From contig CAIVEH010000167.1 in assembly GCA_903904855.1 (NCBI GenBank), positions 62,001-126,000 of the forward strand: a stretch of DNA of 64,000 nucleotides, in the 5' to 3' direction. The notes under the pieces were generated by a model. That model had not been told where the DNA came from. It made no database searches and was given only the letters and a program-made list of their open reading frames with translations. Each line of letters starts with the position of its first letter. Positions within the stretch are counted from its first letter, which is position 1. This DNA comes from an uncultured Bacteroidota bacterium (lineage in GTDB: Bacteria; Bacteroidota; Bacteroidia; Chitinophagales; Chitinophagaceae). The position numbers were made by a program, and so were the translations under genes. Of the stretch, positions 1 to 7,819 are shown in pieces.

Positions 1-387
1 GCAGACGTCAAAAAAATCTATAGGGCGGTAAGTAAGGAACTGGGCGAACAGCACCTAGACGAATTTGAAGAAAAGTGGGGTAAAAAGTATCCTATTGTCA
101 TAAAATCCTGGCGCAATAACTGGCATAAACTCAGCACGTTTTTTAAATATAGTGCTGATATCCGCAAGCTCATTTACACAACCAATACCATTGAAGGATA
201 TCACCGACAAATCAGAAAAGTGACGAAAACGAAGGGGGCGTTTACAAACGATATGGCGCTTCTGAAGCTGGTTTATCTTGCCTCGCAGCGGATAATGGAT
301 AAGTGGACTCAACCGCTTCAAAATTGGAGCCTTACCATTCAGCAATTAAGTATTATGTTTGACGGTAGGATGCCGGAGCTCTTTTAA
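1..387 (+). CDS. IS256-family transposase, C-terminal part (partial)
   Basis: Reading frame 1 is open from the first base to a TAA at 385-387 and encodes 128 residues. It contains the highly conserved segment IYTTNTIEGYHRQIRKVTK (about residues 60-78), the hallmark of the C-terminal third of IS256-type (MULE-related) DDE transposases; the last catalytic glutamate sits in that segment (TNTIEG). The enzyme cuts and rejoins DNA at the IS ends. The first roughly 270 residues are missing because of the window edge, so intactness cannot be judged. Confidence 0.88.
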   Translation, partial: ADVKKIYRAVSKELGEQHLDEFEEKWGKKYPIVIKSWRNNWHKLSTFFKYSADIRKLIYTTNTIEGYHRQIRKVTKTKGAFTNDMALLKLVYLASQRIMDKWTQPLQNWSLTIQQLSIMFDGRMPELF

Positions 388-397
388 AAATTTTATA

Positions 398-441
398 TTC
401 ATCATGTGTTAGGCGGGCATGCCCGCCTAACACATGATGAA
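398..441. terminator. 44-bp perfect palindrome after the transposase
   Basis: Bases 398-441 are a perfect palindrome centred between 419 and 420 (core GGCGGGCATGCCCGCC), starting 10 bases after the transposase stop and ending just before the IS terminal repeat. As RNA it would form a 20-bp hairpin, a likely terminator for the transposase that also shields the gene from readthrough from outside. There is no long U-run. Confidence 0.6.
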
Positions 442-470
442 GGACCTGACACAGTTTACTTTACACTCCC
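442..470 (-). repeat. IS256-family right terminal inverted repeat
   Basis: Read on the minus strand from 470 inward this is GGGAGTGTAAAGTAAACTGT followed by GTCAGGTCC. The pattern GGGaGTGTAAA..AAACTGTGTC is typical of IS256-family ends. The partner repeat is outside the window. Confidence 0.7.
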
Positions 471-721
471 TTTTAAAGTTTATTCTGACATGCACATTGC
501 TTTCGGCAGCCGATTATATACTTTCAGTGTCTCGTCGCGATTTTGAGCAAAAGAAGTGTCATTATGCTCGTTTTAACTTCAAGGCTACAATAATGCTGAT
601 TTGGATGATTTTGCTTTGATAATTTCAATGATATTATTTGACGTTTCGTCATATAGTCGCACACCGGCGAGACAAAACGTCGCCTCTCTTTGGTGCGGGG
701 GCATCATTTTTTTGCCCTTAG

Positions 722-961
722 TCAAGCTGGAACTTTCTGTGATTTATCAGATTTCCACCCGACCCATTTGCCAGTTTTGATGTCCAAGCCTCGGTTTCTC
801 ATTTCCATGCACGCCATTTCAACAGGGTCAATTTTCTCGTTGATTATATCAAGAAGTATTTCCCGGTTTGTTTGGCTAAATAGGAAAAGAGGATTTAGGC
901 AATCATCAACGATGCCCAAAGCTGCTTTCGTGCGCCACGTGTTTATCTCTGTCTGTGTCAT
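722..961 (-). CDS. Small hypothetical protein of the mobile region (79 aa)
   Basis: I do not recognise this 79-residue protein. It is mostly polar and likely helical, with no signal peptide or membrane segment, and ends in a lysine-rich tail. It starts 12 bases after the stop of the DUF6876 gene on the same strand, so the two are probably co-transcribed. An overlapping plus-strand reading frame looks like a shadow, because the minus-strand product has the more protein-like composition and an operon partner. Real-gene status is moderately supported; function is unknown. Confidence 0.5.
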   Translation of the reverse strand: MTQTEINTWRTKAALGIVDDCLNPLFLFSQTNREILLDIINEKIDPVEMACMEMRNRGLDIKTGKWVGWKSDKSQKVPA

Positions 962-973
962 GTCTAAATGTAT

Positions 974-1315
974 TTAGTGTTCGGACGGAAGCAAGGCTAC
1001 GCCGGCCTCTACCCACACAGTGCAAACGTCGGCCTCAAAATAAGTCCAGGGTATATTTTGCGATTTTAACACTCTGTCGTTACCATCTGTGCAGATTACG
1101 ATGGCTGAACTGTCTTCGTTCTTACTCAGGCTCCAAACCTGAAATTCCTCGTTCTCGAGTTGTTGTTGGTAAGATGCTATCACATCGGCAAACCACCAGC
1201 ATGAAAATTTCTCACATAGTGCTTTCACCCCATCGGTGATGATCAGGCCGAAGCTAAACTTGTAATAATTGTCTGTACAATTATATTCTTTCAGAGTTTT
1301 GTTTGCATCAATCAT
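974..1315 (-). CDS. DUF6876 family protein
   Basis: This 113-residue protein shows the features of the DUF6876 family, small proteins common on Bacteroidota mobile elements: a TDGVKALCEKFSCWWFADVI segment near residues 28-47 and a C-terminal run with IPWTYFEADVCT and ending in LLPSEH. No catalytic residues are known for the family, and its role on mobile elements is unknown. It has no signal peptide, so it is presumably cytoplasmic. It heads a probable two-gene unit with the 79-residue protein just downstream. Confidence 0.75.
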   Translation of the reverse strand: MIDANKTLKEYNCTDNYYKFSFGLIITDGVKALCEKFSCWWFADVIASYQQQLENEEFQVWSLSKNEDSSAIVICTDGNDRVLKSQNIPWTYFEADVCTVWVEAGVALLPSEH

Positions 1316-1426
1316 TGCGCGCGTATTTTATAGCGCAGTTTAGCCAATCCTTTTTTCCTGTGGAATAGCGGGAGCGTTAATGTGGCGCAAATATGGCGCA
1401 CACATGTTTCAGTCAAAAAAAAACAA

Positions 1427-1453
1427 TAAAAAAAGGCGCTCATTGTGGGCGCC
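1427..1453 (-). terminator. Rho-independent terminator
   Basis: On the minus strand GGCGC pairs with GCGCC around a 9-base loop, followed by a run of seven Ts. It lies 28 bases after the stop of the winged-helix gene at 1481-2143. Confidence 0.7.
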
Positions 1454-1480
1454 CGTTTTTATCTCATCTAATTTTTGGAA

Positions 1481-2143
1481 CTACTTAATTTTGTAGCCCA
1501 GGGATTTCGCTACCTTTATTAGCGGTTGGATATTCTCAAAAGTCCATTGCGATGACACTACCACCGATGTTTTATCCTTGAGTACGATGACATGATCTGG
1601 TTTAAAAAAATAACGGTCATATTTTGGCCCTGAAATTTTCCGACCTTCTTCAATCGTCTGTATCACACCGAACCTTTTAAGCAATTCGGGTTTGAAAATT
1701 CCTTGTAGCTGCAAATATGTTGTATCCGGATTGTCGGCAACATAGGCTGAAATTATTGCCCGTGCCAGCCCTCCCTTGTTGTATTCTACGCCGTTCAGTT
1801 TGAATTTTGAATTATCACGAGCGGTTGATTTTTCAGCGGGTGTTTCTTCGATGGTTTGCTGAGGCTGTTCTTTCAATGGTTGTACATCCGATGAAACATC
1901 TGCACCTTGAACAGTTTCTTCAACGACGGGTTCTATTGGCTGTTGTTTTACTTCAGTAATTACAGCAGCAGAAAATTTTGCCGTCAGTCCATCGCCCTGG
2001 GTCGTGATCAATCCATCCTTTTGCAGAGATTTGATCGCATTGAATAGCCCTATCCCTTTGATGGTTGTCGCGGCGGTAATCGCTGCTTTGTCCGAATTTG
2101 GGTTGTTCTTTAAGAACTCGAGTACTTGCTCGTTTGTGGTCAT
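1481..2143 (-). CDS. Winged-helix protein with uncharacterised C-terminal module
   Basis: The 220-residue protein has three parts. Residues 1-60 look like a winged helix (TNEQVLEFLKNNPNSDKAAI, then a second helix with NAIKSLQKDGLI and a wing). Residues 65-112 are a Q/E/P-rich linker. Residues 113-220 form a compact domain with KYDRYFFKPDHVIVLKDKT and VVSSQWTFENIQPLI ending in LGYKIK, a combination I associate with hypothetical proteins on Firmicutes and Bacteroidota mobile elements but cannot name. DNA binding is likely; a regulatory role is inference. It is monocistronic, with a terminator downstream and no close neighbour upstream. Confidence 0.65.
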   Translation of the reverse strand: MTTNEQVLEFLKNNPNSDKAAITAATTIKGIGLFNAIKSLQKDGLITTQGDGLTAKFSAAVITEVKQQPIEPVVEETVQGADVSSDVQPLKEQPQQTIEETPAEKSTARDNSKFKLNGVEYNKGGLARAIISAYVADNPDTTYLQLQGIFKPELLKRFGVIQTIEEGRKISGPKYDRYFFKPDHVIVLKDKTSVVVSSQWTFENIQPLIKVAKSLGYKIK

Positions 2144-2440
2144 AAAAATTGTTTTTTTGATTAATAATACCCAAGTGTAGCAGCAGAAAATGGAACCGTA
2201 AAATAATCTGTGAGGATTAGCATGTCTTTAGCGTTTCTGATTATTGATAACTCATTCTACCGCATTGATGTTTAACGACAGTTGCATGATTGGCTTCAAA
2301 ACGACCATCTGCCTTGTTTCAGGCTCATCTGGGGCTTGAAAATTAGTTTTTTAGAGTAATGCTTACAGCAAGCCGGCGATAGTTTAAACGTGAAATTAAT
2401 TAGGCCAGATTTATTGCACTCAGATCATTGTGTATTCTAA
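2144..2440. other. Gene-free spacer
   Basis: About 300 bases between two leftward genes. I see no reading frame, RNA gene or clear hairpin; the promoter of the winged-helix gene presumably lies at its left edge. Confidence 0.4.
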
Positions 2441-3811
2441 TCACATCTTTATTGAGCACTCTAAATTAACGCGCCTAAAATATTCATGCATAAACTCACT
2501 GACGAATATTTTGCTCTCTTTTTTAACGAGCAGGGAATCATGCCGCGTTAATACCCACATCCCCTTCTTTTTCAATTCGTGATATAGGCCATCAATAAAC
2601 AGCTTGGCTTCTTCCTTTTGAAGATATATTGCAAACGCATTGTCACCATGCTTTCGCTTATACTCGTCTGTATAGGTAACTATGGATGGGAATATTTTTC
2701 TAAGTTTAGATTTGTTGGGCGAAGGGTTTTTATGCCCTGAAAAAGCAAGTTCCATCATCATTGCTTTAGCATCATTCCGATTCGGTAAAACAAATTCATC
2801 TCTGATATATTCATATAGCGACCCTTTTGCGGCGTGTTCAGCAAATATTTTGAAATCGGGTGTAGGGATAAACTGTATATCATTAGCCATAAGCCAAGCC
2901 AGTAGCGTGAATTGCGAATTTTTCATGTCAATCTCACATAGGTTATTGTAATCCATAACAACTTCCAACAGCGTTGAACTCAGGGATGTCATGTTGTGGT
3001 CAAGACGGTTGTTTTCAGGGTTTCTATTGGCATAATGGCAGCTATGATTGCACAACATTTCAATTGATTTTAGGTAGCTAAACCGGATATTGCCCTTCTT
3101 TTTTTTAACGTAGTTATCCAGGTTTGCTAAAAAATAGTTTCTGTCGTCTTTTATCAGACTGTTTGTCTGTGTGGTTCTTTCGAGGGATGCTTTAAGGCTT
3201 GTAAACCCCTTGTATCCCGTAATTTTGTCTGCAACCTCAAATCGCATTTCGGATATTTCATCGTTAATTTTAAAATTACTACGGCTAATATCAGCAATAT
3301 ATTTTTCCGCCCGTTCAATCAAAGCATCCTTGTTTATCTGAAGTGAAGCAATGTCGTTGGTAACAATTCTTTTTTCAAAACGCTCGCCGGCAACCCATAG
3401 ATAACCCTTATCCCCTCTATTTATCTTATCCTGATAGCAAGCAGAATCAAATTCACAACTTAGCAGATCAGCTTGTATTTTATATCGTTTACTTTGGCCG
3501 CTGCCTTCCTTGTTGGAATATTTTTCTTTATACTCACCGTCAGCATTTACCCAACTTTCTGCAAATAATATATCCGGTTTTAACTTATCAAAAAACCGAT
3601 GATAGTTGCCCCCAAATAATTTTCGTAAATATCCCTGTGGCAGATCAATGTAGGAATCATAACCATGATCATCACGCAGTTGCTTACTCAAAATTAGGTC
3701 ACAAATTTTATATGCTTTTTCCCTTTGTATCCTGGTAAATTCAAGTCGATCTATTTTGTCCTTTAATAGTTTAGGTAATACTATTGTCCTGCCTGCTTTG
3801 GTTGTTTTCAT
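2441..3811 (-). CDS. Family-A DNA-polymerase-like protein of a mobile element
   Basis: The 456-residue protein has three motifs that line up in order with a family A (Pol I) palm and fingers: EIDMKNSQFTLLAWL around residue 294 (motif A, Pol I DYSQIELR), RNDAKAMMMELAFSG around 342-356 (fingers helix, RRAAKAINFG) and LTRHDSLLVKKE around 425 (motif C, VHDE). There is no room for the 5' nuclease domain, and no 3'-5' exonuclease motifs are visible in the unassigned N-terminal 280 residues. Its expected job is element replication together with the SF3 helicase at 5641-7101. The family assignment is inference from motif order; motif C has S where Pol I has E. It could be an inactive palm relative. 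Confidence 0.6.
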   Translation of the reverse strand: MKTTKAGRTIVLPKLLKDKIDRLEFTRIQREKAYKICDLILSKQLRDDHGYDSYIDLPQGYLRKLFGGNYHRFFDKLKPDILFAESWVNADGEYKEKYSNKEGSGQSKRYKIQADLLSCEFDSACYQDKINRGDKGYLWVAGERFEKRIVTNDIASLQINKDALIERAEKYIADISRSNFKINDEISEMRFEVADKITGYKGFTSLKASLERTTQTNSLIKDDRNYFLANLDNYVKKKKGNIRFSYLKSIEMLCNHSCHYANRNPENNRLDHNMTSLSSTLLEVVMDYNNLCEIDMKNSQFTLLAWLMANDIQFIPTPDFKIFAEHAAKGSLYEYIRDEFVLPNRNDAKAMMMELAFSGHKNPSPNKSKLRKIFPSIVTYTDEYKRKHGDNAFAIYLQKEEAKLFIDGLYHELKKKGMWVLTRHDSLLVKKESKIFVSEFMHEYFRRVNLECSIKM

Positions 3812-4022
3812 TAATTATACTTAATTTTTTTACTCGTCACGGAAGCCGAAATTATTTTCACGTAGGCCTATATCCTCAAAACGATAAATTATTTTACGTG
3901 TAACAGATCAAAGTATGGTTATACGGTACCTGTATTCTATTATTAAATACTACTACCCTTACCAATATTCAGCCTCCTTTTCGTTATTGTTTCGCAAATG
4001 ATATGAACGATATAAATGTTAA

Positions 4023-4049
4023 CAAAAAAAGCCCCACTTTGGGGGCTTT
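4023..4049 (-). terminator. Rho-independent terminator
   Basis: On the minus strand AAAGCCCC pairs with GGGGCTTT around a 6-base loop and runs into seven Ts. It lies 24 bases after the stop of the gene at 4073-4777. Confidence 0.8.
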
Positions 4050-4072
4050 CAATTATCAGGATTCCAGATCGC

Positions 4073-4777
4073 TTAAAGGTTCAGTCCTTCGCAGTTGGTC
4101 AGTAGTAGTATTCTCTCAATGAGCACTACCTCATTGTAACCATCATCGCATGGTACCGTTGTTTGCTTTTTGCTGTGGGCGTCTAAAATCTGTTTGAGTT
4201 TGCTCGTTGTTATCTGGTAAAGCCCCGTTGTGCCGCATATCTTTATCAAATAATGATTAGCTAAAGTGGTGTCGATGTCCATAACAGTTTTTCCGTTAAA
4301 GACACGCCTGGTAGCAATGGAGATGTATTTACTATTTATGTCGCGCTCTGCAACCACGTTAAGCCTTTCAATCTTTTTATCTGCAGTTAGAACCAACATA
4401 TCATACCCTACGCTCTTGCGCATCAAAGCAACTTCTGCGCCCATCTTTAATAATATTCCTGCAACATAAAGCTCAGCAAGGGTTTTGGCCCTCGTATTTC
4501 TGTATACTTCTTTTGGACTGATTTTAACCGGTACATGATCCTGCGTCTTTTTGTCTGGATGACGCTGTTTGGCCTGAGGCTTCAGTTTTCTTTTCTGTGA
4601 AATTGTATTTTCATTTTGCCAGCTGTTCCTTGGTTCAAGGGAGCACAAGTCTTTTTCCGACATCCACGGTCTTCTGAGGAGCTTATCAATGTCATCTTGC
4701 ACCAGTTTGTCTTTAATCCATTGCGGCGTGTAATTGTCTTCTTTCCGTCTAATATCCATAACTATCTTCTCTCGCAT
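4073..4777 (-). CDS. Hypothetical element protein, possible PD-(D/E)XK-type fold
   Basis: I do not recognise this 234-residue protein with confidence. Residues 1-95 are charged and basic (KLKPQAKQRHPDKKTQ). Residues 96-150 read AKTLAELYVAGILLKMGAEV, then SVGYDMLVLT and IERLNVVAER, resembling the helix-strand-strand core of PD-(D/E)XK nucleases (E in the first helix, D after a glycine, a second acidic strand), but the usual ExK is not intact. It may be a degenerate nuclease or a DNA-binding relative. It sits between the polymerase-like and helicase genes and has its own terminator. Confidence 0.5.
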   Translation of the reverse strand: MREKIVMDIRRKEDNYTPQWIKDKLVQDDIDKLLRRPWMSEKDLCSLEPRNSWQNENTISQKRKLKPQAKQRHPDKKTQDHVPVKISPKEVYRNTRAKTLAELYVAGILLKMGAEVALMRKSVGYDMLVLTADKKIERLNVVAERDINSKYISIATRRVFNGKTVMDIDTTLANHYLIKICGTTGLYQITTSKLKQILDAHSKKQTTVPCDDGYNEVVLIERILLLTNCEGLNL

Positions 4778-4828
4778 TGCCTGTCTTTATACTTTAAATA
4801 GTTGAGTGAATTCTTGCCGGGGTAATTT

Positions 4829-5539
4829 CTACATAGGCTTGGAGGTCATTAGCACTTTTTGTTTTTGAAGTAAATCATACAGGAGCACACTCTCACCTTT
4901 GTGATATACCCCGAAGCTATCGGTGGCACCGGACAGCTTTACAAATACAGAAAATTCACCTCTGGAAGTGTATGGTTTGTTTTTTTTATCCTTTATATAA
5001 GCCATCAGCTTTTGGTCATCAGTTGTCATGTCCTTAACATTTATTACTTCCATTGATTCTATGATGTGATTGCCAGGTAACAGAACGCATTGGTTTACCA
5101 AGTATTGGTAGTTGTTTTGTAAGAGGTGCGCTTGTTCCTCCCCCATAAACAAGTCCAATCCCCTTTTTTTACCATGGCGTTCAAGTATTTCATGCAGGCT
5201 ACTTTCTTTCACAATAGGATTGTAGGTTGTAGATATACTTACTGCATTTTGAGCCTCATATGTTGCCCATATGAAACACCTGGGTTGATTGAATGGAATT
5301 TCCCCGTTATGAAAGTAACTATTGATATAGGCGGTAAATTTGGGTCTTTTGTTGTTGCTCATTTCACAGTTTACTGCTTCGAGTGTCAGCAGCCGGATGC
5401 CGTCCAGTTCAAGGTCGTCGACGTAGTAAGGGCCAAAATCGTAGTACTTCAAGTAACTATAGAATTCGATGTATTTTGCTGCTTCAGCGGACGATAGATT
5501 CGGTATTGGCGGGATTTTATTCCTTAGTTCTGGCTTCAT
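4829..5539 (-). CDS. Hypothetical protein of the integrative element (236 aa)
   Basis: I see no recognisable domain in this 236-residue protein. It is soluble, has no signal peptide, and is rich in aromatic residues in the first 60 positions (IEFYSYLKYYDFGPYYVDDL). It lies between the SF3 helicase gene (102 bases upstream) and the gene at 4073-4777, all leftward, so it is probably part of the replication/maintenance operon. Composition and codon pattern match its neighbours. Function unknown. Confidence 0.55.
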   Translation of the reverse strand: MKPELRNKIPPIPNLSSAEAAKYIEFYSYLKYYDFGPYYVDDLELDGIRLLTLEAVNCEMSNNKRPKFTAYINSYFHNGEIPFNQPRCFIWATYEAQNAVSISTTYNPIVKESSLHEILERHGKKRGLDLFMGEEQAHLLQNNYQYLVNQCVLLPGNHIIESMEVINVKDMTTDDQKLMAYIKDKKNKPYTSRGEFSVFVKLSGATDSFGVYHKGESVLLYDLLQKQKVLMTSKPM

Positions 5540-5640
5540 ATATGTAATTTTATGTCACTGGTCGTGTTGTTATGGGTACATTCTTTTATTGTACCACACG
5601 ATTTATTCGGTGGTAGAGTGGTGAAGTGATGGTTGATTGC

Positions 5641-7101
5641 TTACTTAACTATAGGTGGCAATTCACCTGTAATCAGTCTTTGTAGTTCTTGCAGACCCAG
5701 TGGGTCTTGTACCAGGTTAACGGCTTTACCGAAATTCATCTGTTTCCGCATTATACCCAAGTCATCGATTCGCTTTCCAAAATTCACTATGCCAAGCGGG
5801 TGTAATCCGCCGAATTTGCAAAACTTTGAATAATGCATGTAAAGTTCATTTTGTTTAACATAACGTTCATCTGATTTTTTGTACTTAAATTCATCAAGGA
5901 ACACCTGAACGCTATCTGAGTCCTTTTTATATTTGGCGACAGCATTTTTCGTGGCATCGCACTCGCTAAACCGCTGTTGCTGTAGAAGTCGGTCAAGCCC
6001 ATCAAGCACCCAATTGAGCACTCCGGACAATTCAGCGTGTATGATTTTTTTCGCCAGGTAATGATCTTGCTGCTCTTCTGGAATGGTCTGGGTAAATGGT
6101 ATTATTATTAACCTTCTGAAAAAGGCGTTAGTCGCTTCAACCTCCTTTGGCAGGCTGTTGCAGTTGAATACCAGCTTTGCGTAGTTCATCATTATGAAAG
6201 GATCTTTATAGGGTAGACGTGCCTCAATTGGTTCCCCGCTTGCAAGCATTTTAAATAATTCGACATCTTGCTTGTTGCTTATCTCGCTACAGTAGTTTAC
6301 CAGCTTTTTTTCAATTTTGGCCCGGTAGTAGCCGTTTTCATTGGTAAGGGAATTCAGCGTATAACTGCTAAAATTCTCCCATCCAAGCATACCGCACATG
6401 ATGTCATAGAAGACGCTTTTTCCATTTGCACCGCTACCATATAGTAGTAAGGCTTTTTCAAGCTTAAGCGTGCTTGTCCGGGTGAATATGTAGCCCATGT
6501 ATTCTGCCAGCACGGCTTGTGATTGTGGGTCGGGAAGAACCTGGTTAAGGTACGTCTTAAACATTGGCGCTACCGCTTTTGGGTCATAGTCAAAATGTAA
6601 TTGGTGAAATAGATTATCGGTGTTTTTAAAATCCACAAGTTGCCTCACACCCGCATTTACTTCATATGTTCCATTGCGCAGGTTGATCTTCACTTTATCA
6701 GGGTCGGCATACGGGTCGTCTCTCATTAGTGCCTCAATTTTAAAATGTTCAATAAGTTTCTCAGCGAAATCGGGGTTCCAGGCCTTTGCTTCAGGTACGC
6801 CCATTCTTTCCGCGACAGAGGCGAGTGTCTTTTTCACGTCATCAATGCTTCGCTCTTTCCAACTGGCACCGTTGTAAACATAGCACACTTCGTTCCTATA
6901 CCCCATGTCCCAGTTTCTCTGGCGTATCTCCACGAGCATTTGCCGTACGGTGCTGATACCAAATTGGGCATCGCTAAAGCGTTGTGTGCCCCATCGATTT
7001 TGAAAATCATATGGAGTAATCGCGTTTATAATCTCAGTATGTATCATAATGTGTTTCACTGGTATTTTTCTTTCACTTCCGTTGTTTTTTTCTGTACTCA
7101 T
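5641..7101 (-). CDS. D5/P4-family SF3 helicase (phage/plasmid primase-helicase type)
   Basis: The 486-residue protein is a superfamily 3 helicase of the poxvirus D5/phage P4 group. Walker A is GSGANGKS around residues 222-229, Walker B/B' lies near KKLVNYCSEIS, and the C motif is in MMNYAKLVFNCNSLP; the arginine-finger region FFRRLIIIPF follows. Residues 60-200 correspond to the D5_N region. No N-terminal primase (AEP or Toprim) domain is present, so a primase must come from elsewhere. Such proteins load at and unwind the origin of satellites and plasmids; here the likely partner is the PolA-like protein at 2441-3811. The ATG at 7101 is preceded by a hairpin-rich spacer. Confidence 0.9.
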   Translation of the reverse strand: MSTEKNNGSERKIPVKHIMIHTEIINAITPYDFQNRWGTQRFSDAQFGISTVRQMLVEIRQRNWDMGYRNEVCYVYNGASWKERSIDDVKKTLASVAERMGVPEAKAWNPDFAEKLIEHFKIEALMRDDPYADPDKVKINLRNGTYEVNAGVRQLVDFKNTDNLFHQLHFDYDPKAVAPMFKTYLNQVLPDPQSQAVLAEYMGYIFTRTSTLKLEKALLLYGSGANGKSVFYDIMCGMLGWENFSSYTLNSLTNENGYYRAKIEKKLVNYCSEISNKQDVELFKMLASGEPIEARLPYKDPFIMMNYAKLVFNCNSLPKEVEATNAFFRRLIIIPFTQTIPEEQQDHYLAKKIIHAELSGVLNWVLDGLDRLLQQQRFSECDATKNAVAKYKKDSDSVQVFLDEFKYKKSDERYVKQNELYMHYSKFCKFGGLHPLGIVNFGKRIDDLGIMRKQMNFGKAVNLVQDPLGLQELQRLITGELPPIVK

Positions 7102-7132
7102 TTTTATGTGTATTGTTGGTTACTTTGTATGT

Positions 7133-7247
7133 GCCGGGGACGCGTCCCCGGCGTTTGTAGATTGCGCATGCGTGCATGAGCGCTTTTAACCTTATTAATA
7201 ATTGCTAAAGTGACCGGGGTGCCGAAGTAATTGTCTGCTCCGGCACC
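7133..7247. repeat. GC-rich palindrome and hairpin before the helicase gene
   Basis: Bases 7133-7152 (GCCGGGGACGCGTCCCCGGC) are a perfect 20-bp palindrome. Bases 7218-7224 (GGTGCCG) pair with 7241-7247 (CGGCACC) around a 16-base loop. Both lie in the 160-base gap between the genes at 7262 and 5641, in otherwise AT-rich DNA. They could be mRNA processing or terminator-like hairpins or part of a replication origin; the sequence does not decide. Confidence 0.6.
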
Positions 7248-7261
7248 GGCAGTCATTAATT

Positions 7262-7720
7262 TCAAGTGGAACTGTTTGTTCCGTGATTCATGAAAGCATC
7301 GCCAAACTGGTGGAAGAAATCAGCGAAGTCATACACCACGAGGTAAACTCCCCCAGTTTCGGTTACAAGCGCCTCAAGTTCCCGCTGTGCTTCACTTCTT
7401 TCATATTGGGGCTGTACCATTTCTACAAGCAGCTGTGTACCGAGGAATTCAGTAACTAATACATCCCCGGGTTCATAATTCAGTCCTTCATCCTGATCCG
7501 GCTTTGTTTCTTGTATATCTATCTTGCACAATGAATAAGCAAGGCATGTTGCGATAGCCATAATATTGCCCGAATAGGTACTGTAGTCAAAAATTGAAAT
7601 TTCTTTTAATTCCTTTTTTAAGTCTGCGTCGGTATATTGGCAGTATCTTTTTGCTAAGTCTGTAAAGATGTCTTGTGCCCACTTCGGGTCTGTTTGGTAA
7701 ATCGTATTTGTTTGTTGCAT
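7262..7720 (-). CDS. VRR-NUC-like protein, probably without the catalytic lysine
   Basis: This 152-residue protein is a diverged paralogue of the one at 7820-8272. Shared landmarks are YSGNIMAIATCL (versus YAGNIKAVRDYL) and the C-terminal block VEMVQPQYERSEAQRELEAL followed by GGVYLVVYDFADFFHQF. That block resembles the end of VRR-NUC nuclease domains (ExK, then Q, then a glycine and a V-V strand). Here the ExK position reads EMV, so catalysis is doubtful. A partner or immunity/regulatory role is possible. The family assignment is inference from motif shape. Confidence 0.5.
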   Translation of the reverse strand: MQQTNTIYQTDPKWAQDIFTDLAKRYCQYTDADLKKELKEISIFDYSTYSGNIMAIATCLAYSLCKIDIQETKPDQDEGLNYEPGDVLVTEFLGTQLLVEMVQPQYERSEAQRELEALVTETGGVYLVVYDFADFFHQFGDAFMNHGTNSST

Positions 7721-7765
7721 AGTTTTTTTTTAATTTGTTTATTTAGGTTCAAACCTCTTTTACGC

Positions 7766-7810
7766 GCCGGCCGTTCGGGGCCGGCATCTTTAGATGCGCT
7801 TGTGCGCCGC
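7766..7810. repeat. Chain of overlapping GC-rich hairpins between the VRR-NUC-like genes
   Basis: Three short hairpins follow each other: GCCGGCC/GGCCGGC (7766-7785, 6-base loop), GCATCT/AGATGC (7784-7797, 2-base loop) and GCGC/GCGC (7796-7807). They fill most of the gap between the two VRR-NUC-like genes and resemble the structured gap at 7133-7247. Confidence 0.55.
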
Positions 7811-7819
7811 TGTTGTTGG

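Larger units (their letters stand above)
1..470 (+). mobile_element. IS256-family insertion sequence, right end
   Basis: The window opens inside an insertion sequence. It contains the end of an IS256-type transposase, a 44-bp perfect palindrome after the stop codon, and then a terminal inverted repeat that ends at about position 470. The left end lies outside the window. The 8-9 bases after 470 (TTTTAAAGT) would be the target duplication, but this cannot be checked without the other side. The element abuts the integrative element to its right and may have inserted into it. Confidence 0.8.

Noticed and set aside
434-619. Plus-strand 61-codon reading frame beginning in the IS palindrome
   Set aside because: It starts inside the palindrome, crosses the IS terminal repeat and has no family features; it is a chance frame.
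690-977. Plus-strand reading frame opposite the 79-residue gene
   Set aside because: Its product is cysteine/serine-rich and irregular, while the minus-strand product is protein-like and lies in an operon.
3840-3910. Two ATTATTTTnACGT strings as origin iterons
   Set aside because: Only two imperfect copies, one partly inverted; too weak to call iterons.
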